This document shows, piece by piece, positions 33,505-45,147 of a stretch of 64,000 nt of DNA (its first letter is position 1; each line of letters starts with the position of its first letter). A program made the translations under genes and the position numbers. The notes under the pieces are model-generated. The model was not told where the DNA came from. It worked only from the letters and a program-made list of their open reading frames with translations, and did not search any database. The stretch covers positions 47,860,421 to 47,924,420 of the forward strand of contig JAVIAB010000139.1 in the NCBI GenBank assembly GCA_032433765.1. The letters are read 5' to 3'. Origin of the DNA: Megaustenia siamemsis (taxonomy: Eukaryota; Mollusca; Gastropoda; Stylommatophora; Ariophantidae).

Positions 33505-33619
33505 CACCTCATGCCCTTCTGAGGGCAGCAAAGACAAAATGTTTTCTAAAATGTTTTCCATGTATACAATAAATAAAATTTGGTAAATAAAAGTCCCCAA
33601 ATAAAAAAAAATAATACTC
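33505..33619 (+). promoter_or_regulatory. 3' end of the ORF1 retroposon with polyadenylation-type signals
   Basis: Three AATAAA-type words (AATAAATAAAATTTGG, AATAAAAGTCCCC, AAATAAAAAAAAATAAT) lie 65-110 bp after the ORF1 stop and end in an A-rich stretch. This is compatible with cleavage and an old poly(A) tail. Confidence 0.4.
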
Positions 33620-33735
33620 CTCCTCCTACTACTACTACTACACTCACTACTACTACACTCACGACTACTACACTCACTACTACTACACTCACTATTACTA
33701 CTACTTCTAATATATATATATATATACATATATAT
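33620..33735. repeat. Microsatellites (ACT/CTC)n and (TA)n
   Basis: TACTACTACTACACTCACTA repeats, then TATATATATATA. Open frames over this stretch on both strands are artefacts of the repeat. Confidence 0.85.
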
Positions 33736-34200
33736 AAATATTTTCCTTTCAACAATTCAACGGTAGAACATGTTTATGCATTTAATTGGTTGTTTCAGAA
33801 CGAGGGGAGCCTTGAAATATTATGCAACATTTGTACATGTTTCTTCAAAGATTATAATTTGTCTTCTTTCTTGAGAGATTCCAAAAAAATGCATGTCGAG
33901 TAATATTCCCAAAGGGCTTCCGCAGTATCAGTGGATGCATAATATTATGTGTATGTTCTCTTGATGATAGTTGGTGAGAGAATGACATTTGTCCGTATTT
34001 TGATGTTGCTCAGAAGCTCGTTGGTAACATTAGCTGTACTATAGTTCAAGGTCTGGCTCGGTTCATAACGAAAATTGCATAAGATATTAACTTTCTCAAC
34101 TGGAGAGTTGACAAGAAAATTCAAATAAATAAAAAGAGAAATGGTCACGGTTGTTTGGTCACCTATAAGAAAAACATGATATTAATCTTCGTAATTTGTT
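33736..34200. other. Diverged B-unit tail fragment and unassigned sequence
   Basis: 33740-33850 resembles the B-unit segment CAACAATTCAACGGCAGAAC through ATTATGCAACATTT but is strongly diverged (CAACAATTCAACGGTAGAAC, ATTATGCAACATTTGTACAT). From 33950 to 34200 nothing is recognised. Confidence 0.45.
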
Positions 34201-34204
34201 CTAT

Positions 34205-34445
34205 GTATTTCAGTGAGACAAGGATGTCTGCTAAACCCGTTACTCTGTATACTCGAATAGAACCACTCTTAGAAAAAAATTAGTAAAGACGCAGCCATAA
34301 GGGCACTTTCATTCAAATCAGAGGAGAACAAAGCTGCCCATCTATGTGGAGGACACCATTTTCTTCCCGCCAAGTGAAACATCCACTCAGAACATATCAG
34401 AGACATTCAAAGATTTCATTCTGGATGTGGAGCCAAACTGAACGT
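34205..34445 (+). pseudogene. Remnant of a LINE reverse transcriptase (L1-like wording)
   Basis: Frames around 34210 read SVRQGCLLNPLLCILE, then in other frames DTIFFPPSETSTQNISETF and GAKLN. That is the order expected for RT blocks around the VRQGCPLSPLLF and YADDT motifs and the following helix. Many stops and shifts are present, and the catalytic YADD is destroyed (wording VEDT/CGGH). Confidence 0.5.
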
Positions 34446-34514
34446 CCAAAAAAAAAAAAAACATAATTGTGATCGACAAATGGACAAACAAGGCAGGTTT
34501 CCCCTTCGGTCTAA

Positions 34515-34905
34515 CATCAAAACATAACATCAACACATGACATTAACATATAACGTCAACACATAACACTAACATATAACATTCACATATAACATCAAAA
34601 CATAGCATTAACATATAACATCAAAACATAACATGAACATATAACATCAACACATAACATTAACATATAACATCAACATATAACATTAACATATAACATT
34701 AACATATAACATTAACATATAACATCAAAACATAACATTAGCATATAACATCAAAACATAAAATTAACATATAACTTCAACACATAACATTAACATATAA
34801 CATCAATACATAACATTAACATATAACATCAACACATAACATTAACATATAACATCAAAACATAACATCAACACATAACATTAACATATAACATCAAACT
34901 CTATG
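34515..34905. repeat. 13-bp minisatellite, about 30 units
   Basis: Consensus TAACATYAACAYA repeated head to tail. Alternating variants TAACATCAAAACA, TAACATTAACATA and TAACATCAACACA produce a loose 26-bp higher-order period. Confidence 0.9.
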
Positions 34906-35035
34906 GCACACACTTCATTTGCTCTCAACGAGAGTACATAAAACTACATGGATGAACATCGTATCCCAGATAATAGATATGCTACACAGATACAAGTTCA
35001 AGAAGACCAGTATATCTGGAAGTAGCAACGTATTG

Positions 35036-35410
35036 AGTTATTTGCGGGTCATCATCATTGCACTCCAAGCATGTCCATATATGCTCAGATTCACTCATCA
35101 TCAAAGCCCAGCAGTGTCCAAAGACTGACGATTCCAGTTCTGTCTTTTGATACGCCCACTAAGTTTCTCGTTTCTGGCTGTTCCCATCTTAACTCCCATC
35201 TATTTCATCCCAAGGAGTGATATTGACTCTAGGTTGTCGAAGTGAAGTGCCCTTCCCACATCACGGATGACATTGATGCTGTCCGCCCGACAGCCTGATT
35301 GACCGTCTTCAATGACAGCGCTTCTAGCCAACCTGACCACTTTTTCATTATCCCCTTACTCCCGCATGTTCAGGGACGTAGACAATTGTGACCTGATGTA
35401 TGCCGTAATT
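35036..35410 (-). pseudogene. Old diverged RNase H LINE fragment
   Basis: Reverse-strand relative of the nested B-unit inserts outside any B unit. Shared blocks include the complement of GTTCATCATCATTGCACTCC, TGATACGCCCACTAAGTTTC and CGTCTTCAATGACAGCGC. Numerous substitutions and stops make it clearly older than the copies at 38207-53740. Plus-strand open frames here are shadows. Confidence 0.65.
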
Positions 35411-35454
35411 TCACAAATACTTTCACTGCATAGCTGCTTTTTATAGTCTTGTTT

Positions 35455-37402
35455 CCATATTCAGGCAGACTTTGCCTCCCTGTAAATAATGGTAGATAAC
35501 TTAAAGTGCTTGAAAGAGATTTTAAAATAATTTAATATTACCATAAGTTAAAAAAAAATGCATTTCCTTTATTTGCTTCAAATTTCTGGAAATTTGCCAT
35601 ATAAGAAACATTAAAAACTGCAAACTGTTTATGAATATTTATATTTGCAAATTAATATGCAAAACGTAGACGGTTGATAGTATGTACATTACAGAATTTC
35701 TCTCCCTGTAACTTAAGGTAGATAACTTAAAGTGTTTGAAAGAGTTTTATTTAAATCGCTTAATATTACATAAATTTAAAGAAAATGCAATTTCTTTTAT
35801 TTGATTCTAATTTACTAAAATCTTCTCATATAAAACCCTTAAAAAAAGCAAACTTTATTATGAAGCTTTATATTTGCAAATTAATATGCACAATTTAGAC
35901 GGTTGATGGTAAATACATTGCAGAATTTTCCTCCCTCTAACTAATGGTAGATAACTTAAAGTACTTGAAAGAGATTTTTAAAATAGAGTAATATTTTACA
36001 ATAAATTTACAGAAAATGCAATTCCTTTATTAATTCTAATTTAGGAAATTTTCACACATATACACTTAAAAAAGTGCAAACTATTTATCAAACTTTATAT
36101 TTACAAATTAATATGCACAATTTGGACGGTTGAAGAAATTACGTTACATAATTTCCCTCCCTGCAATTCAAGGTAGATAACTTAAACTGTTTTAAAGGGA
36201 GTTTTTAAATATAATTGAATACTATCTATCTATTGACCTTTCGAGCCGTAACCGGCCCATAGGGCGTAGACCAAGATACACCTTCTCCTATATGAATTTT
36301 TGTTCTAGCAGTTTTCTTTTAAAGATATTTTATCAAATCTCGCCATCTGTCTCTGTTCTGTGCAAGCAGTTCTATCTCATTGAGGGAGCCGATTCCTGCT
36401 GCTCTTGCCTCTCTCATCAATGTTCTTCTCAGTGTCTCCCTGGGTCTTCCTCTTTTTCTTTTACCTGTTGTTTCCCATATGAGGGCTTGCTTTGCTATTC
36501 GATTATTATCTCTTCTCATCACATGTCCAACGTATGACCATCGTCTTTTCTTTATTACTGAAGATATTAGTGGTTGATTGGCGATTTCTCTAATTTCCTC
36601 GTTTGTTTTGAATTCGTTCCATTCTATACCAAGTATTTTCCTTAGACATTTATTTTCGAATGCGTTCAACTTTGTTTCTATATCTCTTGTTGTTTTCCAG
36701 CTTTCACACGCATACGTAAGGGTTGATAGTACATTTGATTTGAATAGCCTAAGTTTTGTGTTTGTGCTAATGAGTTTTGATTTCCACAACTTTTCAAGGC
36801 TTCTGAAAGACATTGCTGCTTTAGCCAGTCTGATTCTAATTTCTTTGCTCGTATCCCCTTCTCGATCAATGTGACTTCCAAGATAGATGAAGTGATTGAA
36901 TACTACCACATATTTAAAGAAAATAAATTTTCTTTATTTCTTTATAATTGGTGTAATATTTTCATATAGGAAAATTTAAAATTCTGCAAACATTTTATGA
37001 AAATTTATATTTGCAAATTAATATGCAAAATTTACACGGTTTATCGAAATTACGTTACAGAATTTTCCTCCCTTAGATTCTAGGTAGATAACTTACAATG
37101 GTTGAAAGAGATTTTAAAAAAATAATTAATACTTTACCATAAATTTAAGGAAAATGCAATTTTTTTTATTTGATTCTATTAGCTATAATTGTGCAATATA
37201 TTATTCTTTAAAATAATGCCTAGCTTTATTAAAATTGTATATTTAAAAATAATATGCAAAATTTAGACCCTTAATAAAAATTACGTTGTGAAATATTACA
37301 TAAAGTTAGTTGATAATATGCCATGTTTTCTGTGTAAAATAAAAAAAGCAGATAATTTAAATTTGCTCAAGCTTATATATACTTTGTATTTTAACTCTCA
37401 AA
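35455..37402. repeat. 226-230-bp satellite array
   Basis: GGTAGATAAC recurs at 35491, 35717, 35946, 36172 and (as GGTAGATAACTTAC) 37083. The first gaps are 226, 229 and 226 bp, and the last is about 230 bp once the RTE insertion at 36225-36905 is removed. Units share AAATTAATATGCAAAA and GACGGTTGAT. The array ends in the 5' flank of an ORF1 retroposon copy (from about 37170). Confidence 0.85.
36225..36894 (-). mobile_element. 5'-truncated RTE-like LINE, C-terminal piece
   Basis: 670 bp, minus strand, with 11-bp target duplication ATTGAATACTA (36214-36224 and 36895-36905) and the CTATCTATCTATT tail complement. The frame from HFIYLGSHIDREGD to RDRWRDLIKYL is unbroken. It is inserted in the 226-230-bp satellite. 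Confidence 0.9.
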
Positions 37403-37596
37403 ATGTCCGGACGAGAAAAGGAGAAAAAGTCAAGTGAACTGAAACAATGAATTAAAACACGATGCTCCTCAAAACAGAGAAATCGAATAGATGGATTAGA
37501 GATCATATATAACTTCAGACAAGAACAAATACATTCTCACAGAAAACAAGCCATGCCAAAGAAGACGTCAAAGGAAGTCAAGAAAGCGAGCCAAAG
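37403..37596 (+). pseudogene. Second copy of the ORF1 retroposon start, truncated
   Basis: Repeats 31913-32130 (ATGTCCGGACGAGAAAAGG to AAGAAAGCGAGCCAAA) with a 25-bp difference, then stops where B5 begins. The frame runs from the ATG for 15 codons to TGA. Confidence 0.6.
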
Positions 37597-37898
37597 CGAT
37601 TGAAGAATGAGAGGGAATCAGTTTACATTTCTAGCAGTAATAGATATAGAGTAAAATGTAGGAGTTACGAGAATTTATTTTTCTAGCATCAAAAGTAAAC
37701 TTTTGAAAATCCTAGAATGACCAGAGAGACAATTTAAAATACTAGCATGAAGATAAAAGCTGTTTAAAATCTTAGTATGAAAAGAGATACAGTTATAAAA
37801 GTCTACTGTTAAGACAGAAACAGTTAATAATGCTGATATGAAAATGAAAGCACCTTAAAATTATGTTATGAAAATAGAGATAGACAATTACATCTCAA

Positions 37899-39390
37899 AT
37901 GAATAAGATAGCAACAGGGAAATATTGTCACAATTACAGAAATGCAAGCAATAAAGTTGGCAATAGAAAAACTGCTGAACAGTATCTTAGCCCACAGCCT
38001 GTAGAGTTTTTGACAGATGCACGATCAGTGCTCCAGGCACTGCAATCCAGAAAGTTTCTACATCTGCAAACTTTATTGACTGAACTCTACAAACACCACA
38101 GGGTTGCTCTGCAGTGGATCCCATCTCACTATGGAATACCAGGAAACTAGAGAGCAGATCAGCTTTCAAAAGAAGGTGCAACAGGCACACAACCAGATGC
38201 GCCGGTCACATTTGTTATTGGTTTTTTGCGGTTCATCATCATTGCACTCCGAACATGTCCATAGGTGCTCAGATCCCCTCCTCAGCAATTCCCTCAGTGT
38301 CCAGCGACTGACGACTCCAGTTCCATGTTGTTTGATAAGTCTTCTTACACGCCCACTAAGTTTCTCATTCTGGCTGTGCCCATCTTAACTCCCATCTCTT
38401 CATCCGAAGAAGTGACGTGGATATGTGTTTGTCGAAGTCATGTGCTCTTCCCACATCTCGGAGGGCATTGATGATGTCCGCCGATCCATTGGTTGCCCGT
38501 CCTCAACGACAGCGCAGCTAGCCAACCTGTCCGCTCTTTCATTTCCCCGTACTCCCGCATGTCCATGGACATAGACAAAGGTGACCTTACGTATTTTGGA
38601 TTTCTGCAATGACTCTACCCATTGCATGCGTACAGAGCCCGCCTCCACTTTTTTTATCATGCTCATCGAATCGCTCAGTATACATGCGTGGGTGTGGTCT
38701 TGTGACTCTAACCATTTGAATGCCTTGGTCACTGCCATCGCCTCCATTGTCATGCTACTCGTGGTCATGACGTAAGCACCACTGTCTTCCTTGACTATTC
38801 TGCTGCCGAAAGTGCTGTAAATGCCCACGCACTTCTTTGGTGTCGTCTTACAGATCCGTCTGTATATATGACTGACTGTATCTTCTCATCGTTGTTACAT
38901 ACCATCATAAGATACCGATAATCAAATCAATCAGAAGATCAAATGCTCCAAATCAGGATGCCTTTCATAATATGAATAGATGGGAACAAGTTATCATTAT
39001 AAGCATTAGAACAGGACACAATTGACTCCACAGTAACGTGTCTACAAAATTCAAGATCGGCACCTCAACTACATGTATATGTGGACAGGCGTCCCAGACA
39101 GAGGAACAGATATTTCAAGATTGCATTGAATATAGTAAAAAAAGGTGCCCCCGTCACGCCAAGTGGCGAATAGGTATATGGTATTAGTGACCATAAATTT
39201 TACAGACCTTCAGCACATGATATTTTGGGTAATGTGGTCCGTACTACGCCCGTGCCGCAACTCAATATAGTAGACTGAGGAAAATCCCACATATCCCATA
39301 GATACAACACTACAGAGAAAACTATATGGACCACTGCAAGAATAACAAAAGACTGTAACATTTATACAGGAAACGACATTGCAGATATAG
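37899..39390 (+). pseudogene. LINE RNase H end in B5, split by the nested insert
   Basis: RNase H blocks EFLTDARSVLQAL and LQWIPSHYGIPGN are followed by a TAG where Glu is expected. The element continues through RADQLSKEGATGTQPDAP to 38206, is interrupted by the reversed RNase H fragment (38207-38893), and resumes with the C-terminal region and terminus. The catalytic-Glu start region lacks about eight bases compared with B1. Confidence 0.78.
38207..38893 (-). pseudogene. Nested, reversed RNase H LINE fragment in B5
   Basis: The 3' end of a second non-LTR retrotransposon lying opposite to the host LINE. The minus strand encodes EDSGAYVMTTSSMTMEAMAV (catalytic Glu), CILSDSMSMIKK (catalytic Asp) and YVHGHAGVRGNERADRLA (His and last Asp), then a C-terminal tail. 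Small deletions shift the frame at both ends (for example ATTCTGCTGCCG and the CCGATCC region). It is inserted in the sequence GCCGGT/TACAT of the host unit. Confidence 0.8.
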
Positions 39391-40777
39391 ACAACACTTT
39401 AGGCGAACGAAAGATAGATATACAGATCCAGAAGGTTTTCAAAAATAGTAAGAGACAAGACTTAGAAAATCTTGAGGCCTGTGCTGGATATTTTGAACAC
39501 ATGCTGTAAACACAACTCCATCGCGTGAACAGCTTCTTTACCTAATACAAGCCAGCCAACAGCAGTAGTATCTAGATGAATAACACAAATTTTATTTACA
39601 ATTTCATGTCATTTCAACAATATGTTCACTGCACCGGATTTAATGCAGCCACGTTTTCTTATTTAAGACTCAAGTTGACTTTTCTGTGAGCAAAGGAAGA
39701 TAACTTTTAATTTTGAAAGAAATTAAATAATTAATATTTGCAACTACAAGTTAAGGAAAGGTACATTTCTTTTAATTTGTTGCTTTAGTAGTTTTAATGT
39801 TTAATAGCAATTTTCAAAGACCTTGCACATTTTATGTTAAAATTATTTTCTGAAAAACAATATGCAAATGTTTGAAACTTTTGAGAATTTACAATTACAA
39901 TTTATCGACTTATAAAGAGGTGTAGTAGTAATAATCTAACTGGAGTTGCTTCCCTTTTTATTAAAGCAAGATATATTTTAATTTCTTAAGCAGATAAGAA
40001 TATATTAACATTTTCATCAACAATTCAACGGCAGAACACTTTTTTGCGTTTAAGTTTGATATGTTAGAGCGAACCATGCCTGTAAATATTATGCAACATT
40101 TAGATATATATTCTTCAAAGAATTATTATATTTCTTAGCTGATAATCAACTGTTTAAAGTTTCTATACACTTTTATAGATCTCAGGTGCAAACGAATTTA
40201 ATTTCCAAAAATTAGCTGATGCCGTCTCATCATTTCTCTGTAGTCTAGAAGAGATATTGTTAGAGAGAGAGGTATCAATAACACAAGGAAAATAATATGC
40301 AGTTGAAATTTCAAAATTCTACTAGAAAAAGGGAGGGGAGTTGGAGATAGACAATTGCACATAATTCAAGTCACTGGAGAGGGAGAGTGGCAGTTTAAAA
40401 GTCTAACATTAAGAGAGAGAGAGAGAGAGAAAGAGCGAAAAAAAGAGATGCAGTTATATATATTAAACATTAAGATATAGATTGAAGAATGACAGGGATT
40501 CAGTTTAAATTCTAGCAGTAATAGATATAGAGTAAACTGTAGGAGTTACTAGAATTTTTTTTCTAGCATCAAAAGTAAACTTTTGAAAATCCTTGAATGA
40601 CCAGAGAGACAATTTAAATACTAGCATGAAAATAAAAGCTGTTTAAAACCTTAATATGAAAAGAGATACAGTTATAAAAGTCTACTGTTAAGACAGAAAC
40701 AGTTAATAATGCTAATATGAAAATGAAAGCACCTTAAAATCCTGTTATGAAAATAGAGATAGACAATTACATCTCAA

Positions 40778-42269
40778 ATGAATAAGATAGCAACAGGGAA
40801 ATATTGTCACAATTACAGAAATGCAAGCAATAAAGTTGGCAAATGAAAACTGCTGAACAGTATCTTAGCCCACAGCCTGTAGAGTTTTTGACAGATGCAA
40901 ATCAGTACTCCAGGCACTGCAATCCAGAAAGTTTCTACATCTGCAAACTTTATTGACTGAACTCTACAAACACCACAGGGTTGCCCAGCAGTGGATCCCA
41001 TCTCACTATGGAATACCAGGAAACTAGAGAGCAGATCAGCTTTCAAAAGAAGGTGCAACAGGCACACAACAGATGCGCCGGTCACATTTGGTTATTTGGT
41101 TTTTTGCGGTTCATCATCATTGCACTCCGAACATGTCCATAGGTGCTCAGATCCCCTCCTCAGCAATTCCCTCAGTGTCCAGCGACTGACGACTCCAGTT
41201 CCATGTTGTTTGATAAGTCTTCTTACACGCCCACTAAGTTTCTCATTTCTGGCTGTGCCCATCTTAACTCCCATCTCTTTCATCCGAAGAAGTGACGTGG
41301 ATATGTGTTTGTCGAAGTCATGTGCTCTTCCCACATCTCGGAGGGCATTGATGATGTCCGCCCGATCCATTGGTTGCCCGTCCTCAACGACAGCGCAGCT
41401 AGCCAACCTGTCCGCTCTTTCATTTCCCCGTACTCCCGCATGTCCATGGACATAGACAAAGGTGACCTTACGTATTTTGGATTTCTGCAATGACTCTACC
41501 CATTGCATGCGTACAGAGCCCGCCGCCACTTTTTTTATCATGCTCATCGAATCGCTCAGTATACATGCGTGGGTGTGGTCTTGTGACTCTAACCATTTGA
41601 ATGCCTTGGTCACTGCCATCGCCTCCATTGTCATGCTACTCGTGGTCATGACGTAAGCACCACTGTCTTCCTTGACTATTCTGCCTGCCGAAAGTGCTGT
41701 AAATGCCCACGCACTTCTTTGGTGTCGTCTTACAGATCCGTCTGTATATATGACTGTATCTTTCTCATCGTTGTTACATACCATCATAAGATACCGATAA
41801 TCAAATCAATCAGAAGATCAAATGCTCCAAATTAGGATGCCTTTCATAATATGAATAGATGGGAACAAGTTATCATTATAAGCATTAGAACAGGACACAA
41901 TTGACTCCACAGTAACGTGTCTACAAAATTCAAGATCGGCACCTCAACTACATGTATATGTGGACAGGCGTCCCAGACAGAGGAACACATATTTCAAGAT
42001 TGCATTGAATATAGTAAAAAAAGGTGCCCCCGTCACGCCAAGTGGCGAATAGGTATATGGTATTAGTGACCATAAATTTTACAGACCTTCAGCACATGAT
42101 ATTTTGGGTAATGTGGTCCGTACTACGCCCGTGCCGCAACTCAATATAGTAGACTGAGGAAAATCCCACATATCCCATAGATACAACACTACAGAGAAAA
42201 CTATATGGACCACTGCAAGAATAACAAAAGACTGTAACATTTATACAGGAAACGACATTGCAGATATAG
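40778..42269 (+). pseudogene. LINE RNase H end in B6, split by the nested insert
   Basis: As in B5, with further small deletions (GATGCAAATCAGTACTCC removes bases after FLTDA). The nested insert is at 41083-41772. The C-terminal CTCG...EHIFQDC motif is intact. Confidence 0.76.
41083..41772 (-). pseudogene. Nested RNase H LINE fragment in B6 (open frame intact)
   Basis: Minus-strand frame open for 231 codons from 41787 (the first few codons belong to host-unit sequence). It holds all RNase H signature blocks: VIYTDGSVRRHQ, SSMTMEAMAV, ILSDSMSM and GHAGVRGNERADRLASCAVV. The C-terminal tail follows: RADIINALRDVGRAHDF, MGTARNEKLSGRVRRL, VVSRWTLRELLRRG and EHLWTCSECNDD. The usual Pro of xPGHAG is His. 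The product is a domain-sized fragment, not a complete LINE polyprotein. Expression is doubtful. Confidence 0.85.
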
Positions 42270-43656
42270 ACAACACTTTAGGCGAACGAAAGATAGATAT
42301 ACAGATCCAGAAGGTTTTCAAAAATAGTAAGAGACAAGACTTAGAAAATCTTGAGGCCTGTGCTGGATATTTTGAACACATGCTGTAAACACAACTCCAT
42401 CGCGTGAACAGCTTCTTTACCTAATACAAGCCAGCCAACAGCAGTAGTATCTAGATGAATAACACAAATTTTATTTACAATTTCATGTCATTTCAACAAT
42501 ATGTTCACTGCACCGGATTTAATGCAGCCACGTTTTCTTATTTAAGACTCACGTTGACTTTTCTGTGAGCAAAGGAAGATAACTTTTAATTTTTGAAAGA
42601 AATTATAAATAATTAATATTTGCAACTACAAGTTAAGGAAAGGTACATTTCTTTTAATTTGTTGCTTTAGTAGTTTTAATGTTTAATAGCAATTTTCAAA
42701 GACCTTGCACATTTTATGTTAAAATTATTTTCTGAAAAACAATATGCAAATGTTTGAAACTTTTGAGAATTTACAATTAAAATTTATCGACTTATAAAGA
42801 GGTGGTAGTAATAATCTAACTGGAGTTGCTTCCCTTTTTATTAAAGCAAGATATATTTTAATTTCTTAAGCAGATAAGAATATATTAACATTTTCATCAA
42901 CAATTCAACGGCAGAACACTTTTTTGCGTTTAAGTTTGATATGTTAGAGCGAACCATGCCTGTAAATATTATGCAACATTTAGATATATATTCTTCAAAG
43001 AATTATTATATTTCTTAGCTGATAATCAACTGTTTAAAGTTTCTATACACTTTTATAGATCTCAGGTGCAAACGAATTTAATTTCCAAAAATTAGCTGAT
43101 GCCGTCTCATCATTTCTCTGTAGTCTAGAAGAGATATTGTTAGAGAGAGAGGTATCAATAACACAAGGAAAATAATATGCAGTTGAAATTTCAAAATTCT
43201 AGTAGAAAAAGGGAGGGGAGTTGGAGATAGACAATTGCACATAATTCAAGTCACTGGAGAGGGAGAGTGGCAGTTTAAAAGTCTAACATTAAGAGAGAGA
43301 GAGAGAGAAAGAGCGAAAAAAAGAGATGCAGTTATATATATTAAACATTAAGATATAGATTGAAGAATGACAGGGATTCAGTTTAAATTTCTAGCAGTAA
43401 TAGATATAGAGTAAACTGTAGGAGTTACTAGAATTTTTTTTCTAGCATCAAAAGTAAACTTTTGAAAATCCTTGAATGACCAGAGAGACAATTTAAAATA
43501 CTAGCATGAAATAAAAGCTGTTTAAAACCTTAATATGAAAAGAGATACAGTTATAAAAGTCTACTGTTAAGACAGAAACAGTTAATAATGCTAATATGAA
43601 AATGAAAGCACCTTAAAATCCTGTTATGAAAATAGAGATAGACAATTACATCTCAA

Positions 43657-45147
43657 ATGAATAAGATAGCAACAGGGAAATATTGTCACAATTACAGAAA
43701 TGCAAGCAATAAAGTTGGCAATGAAAAACTGCTGAACAGTATCTTAGCCCACAGCCTGTAGAGTTTTTGACAGATGCAAATCAGTACTCCAGGCACTGCA
43801 ATCCAGAAAGTTTCTACATCTGCAAACTTTATTGACTGAACTCTACAAACACCACAGGGTTGCCCAGCAGTGGATCCCATCTCACTATGGAATACCAGGA
43901 AACTAGAGAGCAGATCAGCTTTCAAAAGAAGGTGCAACAGGCACACAACCAGATGCGCCGGTCACATTTGGTTATTTGGTTTTTTGCGGTTCATCATCAT
44001 TGCACTCCGAACATGTCCATAGGTGCTCAGATCCCCTCCTCAGCAATTCCCTCAGTGTCCAGCGACTGACGACTCCAGTTCCATGTTGTTTGATAAGTCT
44101 TCTTACACGCCCACTAAGTTTCTCATTTCTGGCTGTGCCCATCTTAACTCCCATCTCTTTCATCCGAAGAAGTGACGTGGATATGTGTTTGTCGAAGTCA
44201 TGTGCTCTTCCCACATCTCGGAGGGCATTGATGATGTCCGCCCGATCCATTGGTTGCCCGTCCTCAACGACAGCGCAGCTAGCCAACCTGTCCGCTCTTT
44301 CATTTCCCGTACTCCCGCATGTCCATGGACATAGACAAAGGTGACCTTACGTATTTTGGATTTCTGCAATGACTCTACCCATTGCATGCGTACAGAGCCC
44401 GCCGCCACTTTTTTTATCATGCTCATCGAATCGCTCAGTATACATGCGTGGGTGTGGTCTTGTGACTCTAACCATTTGAATGCCTTGGTCACTGCCATCG
44501 CCTCCATTGTCATGCTACTCGTGGTCATGACGTAAGCACCACTGTCTTCCTTGACTATTCTGCCTGCCGAAAGTGCTGTAAATGCCCACGCACTTCTTTG
44601 GTGTCGTCTTACAGATCCGTCTGTATATATGACTGTATCTTTCTCATCGTTGTTACATACCATCATAAGATACCGATAATCAAATCAATCAGAAGATCAA
44701 ATGCTCCAAATTAGGATGCCTTTCATAATATGAATAGATGGGAACAAGTTATCATTATAAGCATTAGAACAGGACACAATTGACTCCACAGTAACGTGTC
44801 TACAAAATTCAAGATCGGCACCTCAACTACATGTATATGTGGACAGGCGTCCCAGACAGAGGAACACATATTTCAAGATTGCATTGAATATAGTAAAAAA
44901 AGGTGCCCCCGTCACGCCAAGTGGCGAATAGGTATATGGTATTAGTGACCATAAATTTTACAGACCTTCAGCACATGATATTTTGGGTAATGTGGTCCGT
45001 ACTACGCCCGTGCCGCAACTCAATATAGTAGACTGAGGAAAATCCCACATATCCCATAGATACAACACTACAGAGAAAACTATATGGACCACTGCAAGAA
45101 TAACAAAAGACTGTAACATTTATACAGAAACGACATTGCAGATATAG
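43657..45147 (+). pseudogene. LINE RNase H end in B7, split by the nested insert
   Basis: As in B6. The nested insert is at 43963-44651. Confidence 0.76.
43963..44651 (-). pseudogene. Nested RNase H LINE fragment in B7
   Basis: Same fragment as in B6 with one base lost at about 44306 (CATTTCCCGTACTCC against CATTTCCCCGTACTCC). The frame therefore shifts inside GNERADRLA, and the C-terminal tail is in another frame. Confidence 0.82.

Larger units (their letters stand above)
37597..40190. repeat. Macrosatellite unit B5 (long form, 5' end missing)
   Basis: Joins the block abruptly at GATTGAAGAATGAGAGGG, about 0.3 kb into the unit, immediately after a fragment of the ORF1 retroposon 5' region. 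It carries the nested reversed RNase H insert (38207-38893). Confidence 0.88.
40191..43070. repeat. Macrosatellite unit B6 (long form, 2880 bp)
   Basis: Complete unit with the nested RNase H insert. B5 to B8 form a homogeneous subfamily sharing variants such as CACCACAGGGTTGCCCAGCA and a missing 8-9 bp (CGATGCAGA) in the RNase H start. Confidence 0.92.

Noticed and set aside
33490..33903. Ser- and Thr-rich frames over 33580-33760
   Set aside because: Generated by the trinucleotide-like microsatellite on both strands.
34515..34905. CRISPR-like array
   Set aside because: Uniform 13-bp tandem repeat without unique spacers, in a eukaryotic context.
36292..36874. Plus-strand frames of 65-98 codons, repeated at 27066-27648 (reverse strand) and 48926-49420
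   Set aside because: Antisense shadows of the RTE LINE C-terminal coding region.
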